From Sporosarcina sp. ANT_H38 (GTDB lineage: Bacteria > Bacillota > Bacilli > Bacillales_A > Planococcaceae), in contig NZ_VOBC01000001.1 in assembly GCF_008369195.1 (NCBI RefSeq), positions 1,240,001 through 1,304,000 of the forward strand: a DNA stretch of 64,000 nt, in the 5' to 3' direction. Position numbers and translations under genes: made by a program. The notes beneath the pieces are model-generated. The model saw only the letters and a program-made list of their open reading frames with translations, was not told where the DNA came from and did no database searches. Below, piece by piece: positions 28,572 through 38,159 of this stretch. How positions within the stretch are numbered: the first letter of the stretch is position 1; each line of letters opens with the position of its first letter.

Positions 28572-28603
28572 TGCCCTACACTAATTAGTGTGGGCGTTTA
28601 ATT
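28572..28603 (+). terminator. Terminator after the lipoprotein gene
   Basis: GCCCTACACT and AGTGTGGGC pair around AATT, followed by a T-rich tract. Confidence 0.6.
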
Positions 28604-28697
28604 CGTCCATCCGCCCAATCATTAAAATAAGCGCTAGTTATTCATGCCCGTAGACATTTAGGCATAAAAAAGACCGCCAAATTCAATTGTGAAGTAA

Positions 28698-29261
28698 CAC
28701 GTCTGTTGATTAACTAAAAATAACCAGTAAGCAACTTCCCCCCCAGTCGCACTTGTATAGTTGCACTTTGGATTGAATGACTTCTACTACGATTACCTAG
28801 AGAAAAGCCGCCAAAGATGCAATTTTGGCGGCTTTTCTCTATGGTTTTTTCTTATTTATTTTAAAGATGTGTCACTTTCTAATAGGCAACTCAAGCTTAG
28901 ATGCATAATCTTTACTAAAACTAAGCAAGGAAAGCATTGTACAAACCTCCAAGTGTGCCCGAAATTGCATCTTCGGGCACTTACACTCCTCATAGTAAGT
29001 CATCTATTCTTTCCTTCCAAAACAACCACATTTTTCACTTGAACATTGGAGGAATGCGACAGGCAACTATTCATAACCGGATTACTGAAAACAAGTGTGG
29101 CTAGAAGTGACGGAGTCACTTCTAGCCACACTTGGACCTATCAGTAAATCTGTCATGAATAGTTAGTCAAAAGCGGTCCGAAAATAGTCCAGTGAAAATG
29201 GAGGTAATCAAGTCCTATTCACCAGTATTTCATGCAAATATATGGCTAATCAACAGACGTG
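28698..29261 (+). repeat. Non-coding element with 15-bp terminal inverted repeats, copy B
   Basis: The left end CACGTCTGTTGATTA (28698-28712) and right end TAATCAACAGACGTG (29247-29261) are exact inverted repeats enclosing 564 bp. Inside, in order: TTGTATAGTTGC, a GCCGCCAAA/TTTGGCGGC hairpin (about 28808-28834) with a T-run, CTATGGTTTTTTCTTATTTA, AAGCTTAGATGCATA, a GTGCCCGAA hairpin (about 28956-28980), TTTTTCACTTGAACATTG, GCGACAGGCAACTATT and a 19-bp hairpin. Copy A at 11796-12333 shares the order. No transposase inside, so MITE-like; a structured RNA is another reading. No clear target duplication was seen. Confidence 0.75.
29093..29133. repeat. Perfect 19-bp hairpin inside repeat copy B
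   Basis: AAGTGTGGCTAGAAGTGAC (29093-29111) and its exact complement (29115-29133) flank GGA. It is not in the same place as the hairpin of copy A and shares no sequence with it. Confidence 0.85.
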
Positions 29262-29361
29262 GCGATTTAACGTTCTTTTTTATGTTTACATTTTGTTTAG
29301 TACCACTCAATTGAACAAGTTGGAAAAATTCCTCTGTGCATTTTCCATCGTACTTCCTTTA

Positions 29362-30561
29362 TTATTCTTCAAGTATTTTTTTATCCCCAATCATAAACGT
29401 TAGGATGAACATCATCACGTATAGCAACATAATAATGCTAAACGTATAATGATGGTTCGCCGTCCCGTCGTAAACAACTGCAATCAGAAGCGGCAAGAGT
29501 CCCCCTATGATGAAACCTCCTGTTTGCATCATTGCAGTCCAAGAGCTTGCTTCCTCAGCAGTCTCTGTCTCATCAAGTGGCAAGAGAAGTGCTATAGGGA
29601 ATAAACCTCCAAGCGGAATCCCCATGATGAATGCGCCTATCCACATGAGTGGATGCATACCCGTCCAGAACAGTGCCACTGCCAGCATCCCTGTAATGAG
29701 CATTAACAAAAGCCAAAACTTTCTTGCTGGAAAACGCTGCATCAGCAACGGTAGTAGTATGTTTAAAAAGATTTGAACCGTCGTCATGATACTAAGGAGC
29801 GTTCCAGCCTGCAGCAATGTCATTCCCGCGGAAATTGCAATTGGCGCGAGCCATGTAATGATTGAAAAGAATGCAGATGACTGCAAACCGAAGAATAGTA
29901 AGAATAACCATGCCTTCCGTGTTTTCCACGGGGATCTCATCTTTTTCTGTTTACCCTTCTCGACAACAGAATCGAGTTGCCGTACCTCCATATTCCCTTT
30001 CATCGCTAAGAACCATGCAACTACACCGAGAAGTGCCAGCACGGACCATATACTAAGTGCGAACAAGTATGATCCTGTACTATCAAAAAACACGGCGGTC
30101 AATCCCGCACTAGCTGCAGAACCGACCCCCATCCCGAACGAATAAACTCCGATAACGGATGCAGCGCGGTCCGGAAAATACTGTTTGATCATTGCAGAAA
30201 GAAGTGGCCCTATTACCGCAATTGCGATACCTATAAACAATGCTGTTACGATTAGAATTAAAAAACTGGAAATGAACCCCCGCAATACGGTCATTAATCC
30301 AATTACTATAAGCATCGCATAGATTGTATGCTTCAATCCGAATTTCCGATTCAACACTGGAGACATTGTGGCAAAGACGCCCATACAAATGACCGGAACC
30401 GCTGTCAAAAGACTCACCTGCGCATTAGTTAACGTCAACTGTTCACGAATCGTTTCGAGCATGGGGCCAATCGACGTGATGGCTGGCCTCATATTAATAG
30501 ATATTGCAAAAATAGCGAAAATAAGAAGAAATGCATTTTGTTTAGTTACTTTTTTAGGCAT
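29362..30561 (-). CDS. MFS transporter, CynX/NimT type (second copy)
   Basis: 399 aa from the ATG at 30559-30561; AAGGAAGG lies about 10 nt upstream, and the 50 extra codons further up do not look like a transporter. NMRPAITSIGPMLETIREQL matches the N terminus of the transporter at 25623-26795, and the two align throughout. Twelve helices. No dedicated regulator is adjacent. Probable exporter or importer of a small organic acid, cyanate or a xenobiotic. Confidence 0.9.
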   Translation of the reverse strand: MPKKVTKQNAFLLIFAIFAISINMRPAITSIGPMLETIREQLTLTNAQVSLLTAVPVICMGVFATMSPVLNRKFGLKHTIYAMLIVIGLMTVLRGFISSFLILIVTALFIGIAIAVIGPLLSAMIKQYFPDRAASVIGVYSFGMGVGSAASAGLTAVFFDSTGSYLFALSIWSVLALLGVVAWFLAMKGNMEVRQLDSVVEKGKQKKMRSPWKTRKAWLFLLFFGLQSSAFFSIITWLAPIAISAGMTLLQAGTLLSIMTTVQIFLNILLPLLMQRFPARKFWLLLMLITGMLAVALFWTGMHPLMWIGAFIMGIPLGGLFPIALLLPLDETETAEEASSWTAMMQTGGFIIGGLLPLLIAVVYDGTANHHYTFSIIMLLYVMMFILTFMIGDKKILEE

Positions 30562-30879
30562 ATACTCGTTTCCTTCCTTCTGTGGAACAAAATAGCTCTG
30601 GACGTTCAATAATGAAGGAAACTCCGACTTCAAAGAAAATTCAGTGCGTGGTGCAACAAATAAAACCAAACAGTTAACACATTCGATCGATAATACAAAA
30701 TAATCAAACATTAAATTAGGTATTTGGTTTGCATTCTATCATTATACAATAGTATTATATCTTCAGAATAGTGTCACGCGTAACTACTTGAAGTATATAT
30801 TCATTACAACTAACACTTGTATCACTTCCACTATTCCCAATCCCCTCCCAATATTTAAAGGGAGGAATCCAGTCGTTTT

Positions 30880-31122
30880 TCATTGTTCAAAACTTCTTTT
30901 TTCAAACTTATATGCTGAAACTTTATAATCAATAAATGCACCAATGAATCCAATAGGTATACCGCCTGCAGATGTTGAAAGTAATATAATAAAAAGATCT
31001 ACCTTCCCCACTTTCTGGTATAAAATGAAGAAGACCAAAACGGTTCCAATCGCTATAAATATTACTGTGAAATAATAAGTTATATGGATATTTTCTTCCT
31101 CTCTGGTCGATTTCTCACTCAT
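30880..31122 (-). CDS. Small two-helix membrane protein
   Basis: 80 aa with two hydrophobic segments (YYFTVIFIAIGTVLVFFILY, and LFIILLSTSAGGIPIGFIGA) joined by a short basic loop. The charged N terminus is probably cytoplasmic. No family recognised. It stands alone. Confidence 0.55.
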   Translation of the reverse strand: MSEKSTREEENIHITYYFTVIFIAIGTVLVFFILYQKVGKVDLFIILLSTSAGGIPIGFIGAFIDYKVSAYKFEKRSFEQ

Positions 31123-31391
31123 ATCACGCCCTCATTTCTTGGAACAACAATAATATATATTTATTATTTACTTATTGTTATTGTTTCAATCAATTTAGGT
31201 GCGATATGCGTATAATTCTTTCGCAGTAATAAGTACGAGGATGCACTGCAACACTTCAAGCGGTATGAGTCTAGATATTTTTCGATTTTGTTTATTGGAT
31301 ACATATATTGCTCATTCATTTTATGGTCAGAGTGTAACTTTTTTAATTGATTTTTCTCCAATATTATTTCACACTAATACTAACTTTGTAG

Positions 31392-31437
31392 GCGTAAAAT
31401 AACGCCCACTCGTTGACAGGTGGGCGTTATTTTACGC
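31392..31437. terminator. Perfect 18-bp hairpin 3' of the SLH gene
   Basis: GCGTAAAATAACGCCCAC and GTGGGCGTTATTTTACGC pair exactly around a 10-nt loop, 9 nt beyond the SLH gene stop. A related hairpin lies on the other side of the gene at 33252-33296. Confidence 0.7.
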
Positions 31438-31445
31438 TTACTTTC

Positions 31446-33053
31446 TTAGTTTACTGTATCTAAAGTACGTGTTAAAAACACTGCAAAATGTTGACGTGAA
31501 ACAGGTTGATTTGGCATGAAATTACCGTTTGAACCAGTCGTAATACCATGTGACGCTAAAATCTCAATATATTCATAAAATCCATCTGTTTGTTTTACAT
31601 CATTAAAAACGATAGGCTCGCCACCTAATTGTAAATTAAATGCGTTTACAATTATTTTGGCAAGCTGTGCTCGTGTTAGATTACTCTCATGATTCATATA
31701 ATCACCACTGCCATCTATTATGCCTGCTTCATAAAAAGGCTTAATGATTTCATAGTAGCTATCCGTATCATTAATATCTTTAAACTCTTTCATTGGGCGA
31801 ATTGCTGCTAATTTAAAACCATCAATTCGACTTAACATTGAAAAGACGTGTTTACGTAGAATCGAATTTTGAGGTTTAAATTGAGCATTGTGATAGCCGT
31901 TAATAATCCCTTCATTTGCTAATCTTTCAATTTGCGAGCGATAAGGTTGATCTGTGGGAACATCTGTAAATCGTATAGATTCATAACGAATTGAATAAGG
32001 GATATCTTTTCTCACCGACGCATCCATCGTCACATCAACTTGGTATTTCCCTTTTGGTAATTCTTGAGTCCAAACATTTGTCCCATTCGGTGAATACGTA
32101 TATGGTGTTTCTTCGTAAAATTGCATTCTCTCATCCCATTTAAGAAGTCCAATAGTAAGAGGATTTGTTGAAGTTGTAAAAAGAACAAAAGGATTTTCAT
32201 TCGTATGTTCGACTTGAAAATGATCTGATTTGCCGCCTGCCGAAACAATACCTGACACCGTTTTGTTATTATTTAAAATTGTTGTTCCTGTAATAGATTC
32301 GACGGGGGTATTCGGAAGTGAAGAAGACTTCACCATGAACTGATATTCTTTGTTAAATCCTCTATATAAATTTATTGAGATACCAATGTAATATGTTCCA
32401 ACAGGTAAATAAGTCGAAGAAATAGGAACGTATCCCATATCTAAATCGAGGATCATCATGTTTTCGTTAAATAATTTTGCCCCATAGGTATCTCCATACA
32501 TTGCAAGAAAACTTTCGTCTAATTGAAGTGTGATTTTTTTCGGCTCCGTTAAAGTAAATTTATAGTAATCATCGTCGGAAGTGTTTCCATTACTTCGACC
32601 GTAAATCATTGTATTGAGATGAACTGGAGTTGCATCTTCTAAACGATTATTCGGTTCAGCGTCCGTTTTTACATCACTTACAATTTTGTATGACGCTGAT
32701 TTTAAATTGTTGAACAAACTTGCGTAATATGTCCCTTTTTTCAATCGAATTTTAAAAATGGTTTTCGATGAATCATTGTCTTTCCAAGTCGTTTGCATGG
32801 AAGCAACCAAATTCGCCGCTCCTTTTTCTATATGCATCGATGCCCAACTTGACGATGGATCAGTAAATACAAATTCAAATGTCGATTCCTTAGTTACATC
32901 GATTTTATAAAGTCCTGTTTGAGTGACCTTACTACTCTCAGACCAAGGTATTGCTTTCGATAATACGTCTTCTTCATATGATCCGTCAGCAGAGACCGGA
33001 ATTGAAGAAAATGATAACATTAAAACAAGTAAAAGTATGATTTTTTTCAACAT
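31446..33053 (-). CDS. S-layer homology (SLH) domain protein
   Basis: 535 aa. Signal peptide MLKKIILLLVLMLSFSSIPVSA, then beta-rich modules including a PPC-like segment (DAEPNNRLEDATPVHL, DDDYYKFTL). Three SLH repeats form the C terminus (about 360-535): FTDVPTDQPYRSQIERLANEG, FKDINDTDSYYEIIKPFYEAG and FNDVKQTDGFYEYIEILASHG, with TRAQLAK and SRQHFAV ends. SLH domains bind pyruvylated wall polymers, so it should be a surface-anchored protein. Ligand unknown. Confidence 0.93.
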   Translation of the reverse strand: MLKKIILLLVLMLSFSSIPVSADGSYEEDVLSKAIPWSESSKVTQTGLYKIDVTKESTFEFVFTDPSSSWASMHIEKGAANLVASMQTTWKDNDSSKTIFKIRLKKGTYYASLFNNLKSASYKIVSDVKTDAEPNNRLEDATPVHLNTMIYGRSNGNTSDDDYYKFTLTEPKKITLQLDESFLAMYGDTYGAKLFNENMMILDLDMGYVPISSTYLPVGTYYIGISINLYRGFNKEYQFMVKSSSLPNTPVESITGTTILNNNKTVSGIVSAGGKSDHFQVEHTNENPFVLFTTSTNPLTIGLLKWDERMQFYEETPYTYSPNGTNVWTQELPKGKYQVDVTMDASVRKDIPYSIRYESIRFTDVPTDQPYRSQIERLANEGIINGYHNAQFKPQNSILRKHVFSMLSRIDGFKLAAIRPMKEFKDINDTDSYYEIIKPFYEAGIIDGSGDYMNHESNLTRAQLAKIIVNAFNLQLGGEPIVFNDVKQTDGFYEYIEILASHGITTGSNGNFMPNQPVSRQHFAVFLTRTLDTVN

Positions 33054-33251
33054 ATTCTCTCCTTAATTAGCATTTTTTATTATAACAAATTAAGGGGCTG
33101 GAGGGTATAAAGCTTTTTAACGTTTATGTACTTTTTCACTTGAAATATTGAATATCACAAACAAAAATATTATGTTAACGCAAACTCCCCTTTCAGTTAG
33201 ACAAGGCCATAATTATTGTGTAGAAAAGTGTATCCATATTTCTATAGGTAA

Positions 33252-33296
33252 CGTAAAATAATGCCCATCTGTTAAACGGGTGGACATTATTTTACG
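33252..33296. repeat. Hairpin related to the one at 31392, 5' of the SLH gene
   Basis: CGTAAAATAATGCCCATC pairs, with a few mismatches, with GGGTGGACATTATTTTACG. The outer arms (CGTAAAATAA/TTATTTTACG) are shared with 31392-31437. Elsewhere in the 33054-33693 gap only a weak T-tailed hairpin near 33512-33541 is seen. Confidence 0.55.
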
Positions 33297-33693
33297 CATA
33301 CTTATGCTTTATTTTCCCTCGGCCCAATAGTACGCTCAATTGAAGATTTAAATCAAAAAATACTGATAGACTTATATGAATATTATTAGTTTAGGTATTG
33401 AATTACTTGTGTAAATTATCGGGTGGCGACTTTATAAAAGTGATTCCACTGTATATACATAAACTAGGTTAATTACTGAACGAGAAAACATCTTGAAACA
33501 TAAAAAATCACTAACAGCTCTCAAATCGAGTTGTTTTTTCGTGATGCACATTATTGGTTTACTTCGTAACTTCGTTCGACCACTCTTCCATCCCTGAAAA
33601 TAAATGGCTCATCACACTATTACACATTCACACATATCCTGTAAAAACGTGCTAAAAATGCACATTTTAATATTACTAAGGAAGGACTTACTT

Positions 33694-34310
33694 ATGAATT
33701 CAAATATCAATTACACTTCACCAACAAAACAATTTACTTTTGATGTAAATGACAGTACGTTAATCAAAAAAAATAATGAGAATTTCATTAATATACTAAG
33801 TATCAACCAATTAAACACCCTAGATAATGTGTCATTACTTGATATTTTTCTTAGCAATACTAATGTAATTGAGCCACATTATCACCAAAATGCTGCAGAG
33901 TTAGTTTATTGTATTTCTGGAGCCGTTACCGTTTCATTACTGAATCCTTTTACAAAAAAATACAAAATTATCCTATTATGCCTGGACAGGTAGCTAACGT
34001 TCCCCAAGGTTGGTGGCATTATGAGGTCGCTACTGCCGATAATACACATATACTGGCTATTTTTAATGCGCCAACACCTGAGGTAATTCTGGGTTCAGAT
34101 ATTTTGAAGTTAACGCCTTCAAATATAATGGCACACACCTATTGCATGGATGAAAAACAATGGAAAAAAGCAATTGCTCCCGTTAAGCCTTCAACATTTA
34201 TAGGACCCCCAACGGACTGCAATAGAGCAAATGAAAAAGCATCATATAAAGTTCCACATTATATAGATCAATACGCCGACCAAATGTGCCCATATACACA
34301 TCAAAAATAA
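33694..34310 (+). pseudogene. Cupin-domain gene with single-base frameshift
   Basis: Start ATG 33694 with AAGGA upstream. The first frame carries VSLLDIFLSNTNVIEPHYHQ, NAAELVYCISGAVTVSLLNP and then shifts at an A7 tract (33954-33960). The second frame continues IQNYPIMPGQVANVPQGWWHYEV to a TAA at 34310. One extra A would restore a ~205-aa oxalate-decarboxylase-like cupin with HYHQ metal ligands. Either a real slippage mutation or a homopolymer sequencing error. Confidence 0.75.
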
Positions 34311-34393
34311 CAATCGCCTTTAATATTGCCTCATTACATCATTACAACGCTTCAAATTGTAACTAATACAGTTCTATGTTTCTCAGATTTTCT

Positions 34394-34600
34394 AGTTACT
34401 CTATCTGCACTTCATTAAAATCCTCGTCCATTAAAGAATATTCATAGGATCTTAAAACCAATGAAGTGTTGCCTTCCGAGTCAAAGATTTTCCTACTATG
34501 TTGTTGCACCTGATGGTATGAAAATTTATGCTTTGTTGTGGCCCATCAAGCATAAAAGCTAGTACATCAGGTGGCACAATATCTCCTGCCTATCGTTTAC
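34394..34600 (-). pseudogene. Degraded coding remnant
   Basis: Two minus-strand frames read like protein: DIVPPDVLAFMLDGPQQSIN, and after a shift FDSEGNTSLVLRSYEYSLMD...EVQIE before a stop. No start and no family recognised. It lies in the otherwise gene-free 34311-35267 stretch. Confidence 0.3.
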
Positions 34601-34801
34601 CTATCAGTAGCTGGATTTAGATGAAGACTTTTTTAACAAGTTAAGACAATACTCTATTGTCAGGTATTCTGTTTGAAGGCTTCCAATCAAACAAATACCC
34701 TGAATAGAAAACTAGAAGCTGCACTCTTTTTGCACTTAAAGGACTGTTTCTAAAATTGTGTTGCCTTTTTTTGAGTTAAATTAGAATTGCCATTTCCTTT
34801 T

Positions 34802-34990
34802 TCAAAATGTACAGTTCTTACCACTCCAATTCCGATGCCATTTCATACATAAAGTAATTGGACAAGTACACAACCCATGCCCTTTGAAATTGACAAGATA
34901 TCCGTCCTCCATCAACTGCAACCTAACCAGTACATGATGCCCTTGTGGATGTTCTTCAAGATTGCGAACGGGCTTTCTTGGACATTTCAA
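34802..34990 (-). pseudogene. Scrap of an N-acetylmuramoyl-L-alanine amidase gene
   Basis: The end of this frame reads MKWHRNWSGKNC, nearly the same as VKWHRDWSGKHC in the prophage amidase at 51186-51880; about 36 bases match with four differences. This is the conserved zinc-site region of CwlA-type amidases. The remainder of the frame does not align, and the protein stops immediately. A relic of another prophage lysis gene is the simplest reading. Confidence 0.5.
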
Positions 34991-35267
34991 TTGCGGGTTT
35001 AAACTTGATCATTCAGAAAATCAATAAAGTAAAGTTTTCTGTGCTCTTCATAACACACACAGGTACATGCCCTTGCTCCTGAATTTTATGGCTTTTCAAC
35101 GGTCGTACTCATCTTAAACAAGAACAATGCATTTACTTATCACTCTTTCAGATAACTTTCAAAAATTAAGCAATTACGCTCTACAGTTGTCCAATCACTT
35201 TCGAACTTAAATTCATATGTTATAAATGTAAGCCAAGCTTAACAAAACCAGAAAGGAGGTCTTGTGA

Positions 35268-35564
35268 ATGGGAAATTTTTCAGATAAAAAGCGGTGTTCA
35301 TGTGATAAATGTGAGCAGAAAAGAAAGTCCGAGAAAGATGGGGATAACTGTAAAGGATGCATTTGTGAACAATTAAAAAAATTACAAATGGGTACTCAAC
35401 TTAACCTATATTTGTCGAGTGGTCAGGTATTTGAAAATGTTTATTTTAATACCTTAAACCAAAAGAATTGCTGTGCATTATTTAGTGATCCATCAGAAGC
35501 AACTGCTCCAACACTTATCGTAGACTGCGAAAGCATTCAAGCTATTTCAATAGTAACTGCCTAA
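35268..35564 (+). CDS. Small Cys-rich protein, CotZ/spore-coat-like
   Basis: 98 aa with a perfect AAAGGAGGT ribosome site. The N terminus is basic and Cys-rich (CSCDKCEQKRK), then CKGCICEQLKKLQMGTQLNL, SGQVFENVYFNTLNQKNCCA and a C-terminal VDCESIQAISIV. The CxCEQL...NCC pattern recalls spore-coat proteins related to CotZ/CotY, which crosslink through cysteines. A beta-rich body is likely. Call by resemblance only. Terminator at 35574. Confidence 0.6.
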   Translation: MGNFSDKKRCSCDKCEQKRKSEKDGDNCKGCICEQLKKLQMGTQLNLYLSSGQVFENVYFNTLNQKNCCALFSDPSEATAPTLIVDCESIQAISIVTA

Positions 35565-35573
35565 GGTATAGGG

Positions 35574-35604
35574 GACCTCTTTCTTTTTGAAAGAGGTCTT
35601 TCTC
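35574..35604 (+). terminator. Terminator after the Cys-rich gene
   Basis: GACCTCTTTC (35574-35583) and GAAAGAGGTC (35589-35598) pair exactly, followed by TTTCT. Confidence 0.85.
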
Positions 35605-35645
35605 AAATTCATCAGCATTCTATTTTGAACAAATTACATAATTCA

Positions 35646-35834
35646 ATGGAAAGTTCAAGAGACCAACATGGCTTAGGAATAACTATCTCCTACTGGGACT
35701 CTTTAGAAGCTATAAAACTACGGAAAGAAAATGTATCACATAAAAAGGTTTAAGAAAAAGGTAAATATGATTGTTACCCTTCCTATACAACCAGAATTTG
35801 TAAAGCGGAAAGAGGTTATACAAACAGTAAATAG
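35646..35834 (+). pseudogene. Antibiotic-biosynthesis-monooxygenase (ABM) domain remnant
   Basis: MESSRDQHGLGITISYWDSL then EAIKLRKENVSHKK matches the second half of ABM-fold monooxygenases (R...G..ISYW.S.EAI..W..H..H). An in-frame TAA at 35751-35753 sits where the family has Gln (KKAQEKGKY), and the frame then continues EKGKYDCYPSYTTRI to a TAG at 35832-35834. The N-terminal half is missing. A dead gene. Confidence 0.65.
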
Positions 35835-36001
35835 GGATAGATTTCCTTGTATATACAAGAAGATTTTTTGTTTTACATAATTGCTCTATCCCTCACCTTG
35901 TCAGTCCATTCTTCCTTCCAATAAAATAAAATCGGACTCCATGCAGCTTTTAAAGATGAACAGGAAACGGTTCACTTCTATAACGACAAACACTTATTAA
36001 A

Positions 36002-36466
36002 TCAGCATTGTAAAATCATTTCCATAAATTCGAAACTACTTCCATTTGTATCCTGCATAAAAGTATTGCCTTCTTCAAATCCCATTTTTCTATATACCTT
36101 TATCGCTCTTTGATTGAAAGTTGCTACAGATAATGTGATTTTTTCAGGTGTGTATTTTGATTTCGCAAACTCTAAACCAATTTCCATAAATCCCAAACCA
36201 TTTCCATTATAGGTTAATTCTGGTCTCAACCCAAGCCCTATATCAATAGTGTTTTTAGTTACTTCATTAAAACTAAAGAAGCCTACAATATCATTGTCTT
36301 TAGTAACAACAAAATATGAGTCATCTCGTTTTTGTGGGTCTAAAAATTCAACTAAATCTTCTTTATCTGCTTCCATATTGTAAAAAGAATACTCACCATC
36401 ATAGTGCCAATTATATGCAATTTCTTCTGCTTGTTCCTGTGACATAATTTCAAACTCATACCCCAT
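36002..36466 (-). CDS. GNAT-family N-acetyltransferase
   Basis: 154 aa, ATG preceded by GGGGGA. SYFVVTKDNDIVGFFSFNEV, then GLGLRPELTYNGNGLGFM (acetyl-CoA loop region) and ATFNQRAIKVYRKMGFEEG, the RimJ/RimL-like C-terminal motif. Substrate unknown. Not closely similar to the GNAT at 1481-1918. Confidence 0.88.
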   Translation of the reverse strand: MGYEFEIMSQEQAEEIAYNWHYDGEYSFYNMEADKEDLVEFLDPQKRDDSYFVVTKDNDIVGFFSFNEVTKNTIDIGLGLRPELTYNGNGLGFMEIGLEFAKSKYTPEKITLSVATFNQRAIKVYRKMGFEEGNTFMQDTNGSSFEFMEMILQC

Positions 36467-36489
36467 AATTATCCCCCTATTAACACTTT

Positions 36490-36940
36490 TACAATATCAT
36501 TAACCAATTTAGCCTTTGCAACAAACCGTCATCCATTATTTCAGTAAGAACATTTCACTGTTCAACAACTTTATAAACCATTGTAATAGATTTTCCAGAT
36601 TCTCCATAGTCTTTAAAAGCCAGTTCATTTAAATATGAATGGCATTACTTTTTTCGAGTCATGCCTCACAACCTTATATTCTCCACGTTTTTACAATATC
36701 CTCACTGTCACACTACCAATTTCAAGATACAAAACACGACCATAAGCAGCATATCAATCTACAACAGCTGCATGCCCACCCACTTCCCGCCCACAAAATG
36801 TCTTGCATATTGTTGCTACAGGTGAATATGTGGATCATTATGATGCAAAATGATCCAGGATTGAGGAATACATGTCGTAAATAAAATTAAAATGGTATAC
36901 TATATTAAGAATATATAAAATATTAATTAGAAAGTAGGAG
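36490..36940. other. Intergenic with one coding scrap
   Basis: Minus-strand codons near 36560-36640 read LNELAFKDYGESGKSITMVY then KVVEQ and stop, without a start. Otherwise no feature is seen. Confidence 0.3.
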
Positions 36941-36948
36941 CGTTAAAA

Positions 36949-37385
36949 ATGATTACTGAGGCTGAGCAAGTATCTATAGCATTAAAATCCATCGCACGAA
37001 ACCAAGATATCAAAGAATATATCCAAAATTCAAAGGAATTATCTCCCCTCTTTACAAAAGCCGCAAAACGATTTGTCTCAGGCCAGGTGTTTCTAAAAAT
37101 CACTCTTTGTCGATAGCAACACATGATGAAAACCTTATCACAGCTCTTAAAGAAAAAGGACTACTCTCCAATCCATATTCTGAAGTTGAGATGCTTGATG
37201 GCGTTCGTCCAGATTTACTTAAATCATTGAGAGATGAGAACATACAGACAAAGGTATACGTCACATATGGAACTGAATTGTACTTGTATCTTGTGCATCG
37301 AATTGCAGAGTACCCACCAAATCTTTATACATTTGTGTCTGATTTGATTGAATCAACAAGTCTAAGAAATTCCCTTTATGAATAA
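36949..37385 (+). pseudogene. Proline dehydrogenase gene with large internal deletion
   Basis: The first frame (ATG 36949, AGGAG upstream) gives MITEAEQVSIALKSIARNQD...FVSGQ, like the N terminus of FadM/PutB. At about 37085 the coding moves to another frame that reads SIATHDENLITALKEKG, EVEMLDGVRPDLLKSL, TKVYVTYGTELYLYLVHRIAE, the C-terminal end of the family (IATHD, E.QMLYG, VRVY.PYG..W..Y..RR.AE). Roughly 180-200 central residues, most of the barrel, are gone. Non-functional. Confidence 0.7.
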
Positions 37386-38159
37386 AGAAGAGCATATTTG
37401 TCCATTAGGATAGATTCCCTTTCCTATAAACTACGACTTGCCCATGAGTTTCCAACCTACTTGGTCGACCTAACATAGCTTTACCAAAAATCATCCTTCT
37501 TGTCACCAGTCAAGTAGCAAACCTATCTATGGAAGAACTTTAACTTTTCCAGGATTAAAAAAACACCCTATCCTGTTTCCCGATTCGGCGTCTGGTCCTA
37601 CGAATAAAGTTAAAGAATTGATAAAGCTATATGTTGTATTAGATGAAGAAATGTTGTTGGAAAACAATGAAGTGGAATATGGCTGATGGATTTGAAGTCT
37701 TCGAGAATTGATACTAAAAAGCTAAAGGTTGTTTAACTATGGAACTGAGGTAAGTACATACAGGGACTGACTTTTGGGAAGAACTTGTTTATAAAGTTCT
37801 CCCACTTCAACTACTAGTCCCCCAATAGAGATCGACATGCACAAAACCTGTTGAAGCTACGATATCAAGATCATGTTGCAGGATGATAAGTTCATCAGGT
37901 AATTAGTTCACTATCAAACAATTAGTAGTTTGAAATCTGCCTCTATTTCTAAGTCGATAAGTCAACGTAGTACCTTCTTTTTTAAGAGTCGAGAACGAAT
38001 TTTCTGCTCCCATTCAAACACCCCACAAAGTATCCAACTAAAACAAAATTCATTGTACTTTTCCTATCCTTCTGTTCAAAATACTATTTTTTATCTACAC
38101 ACACTATAAGAACTCTTAATTATCTTTCTTCAACCAAACTGTCCCGTTAGCGAAATTGT
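37386..38159. other. Gene-free stretch
   Basis: 774 bases with no supported gene. Plus-strand codons near 37605-37690 (NKVKELIKLYVVLDEEMLL) read like a remnant without a start. A TTCAACCAAACTGTCCCGTT sequence near 38130 belongs to the small dispersed repeat seen again near 48-49 kb. Confidence 0.4.

Noticed and set aside
28761-29042. 93-aa plus-strand ORF inside repeat B, with a similar frame in repeat A
   Set aside because: The frames run through both hairpins, end at different points and lack ribosome sites; shared residues follow from shared DNA.
34802-34990. Independent 62-aa gene
   Set aside because: Only the last dozen residues have a homologue (amidase zinc site); no start signal.
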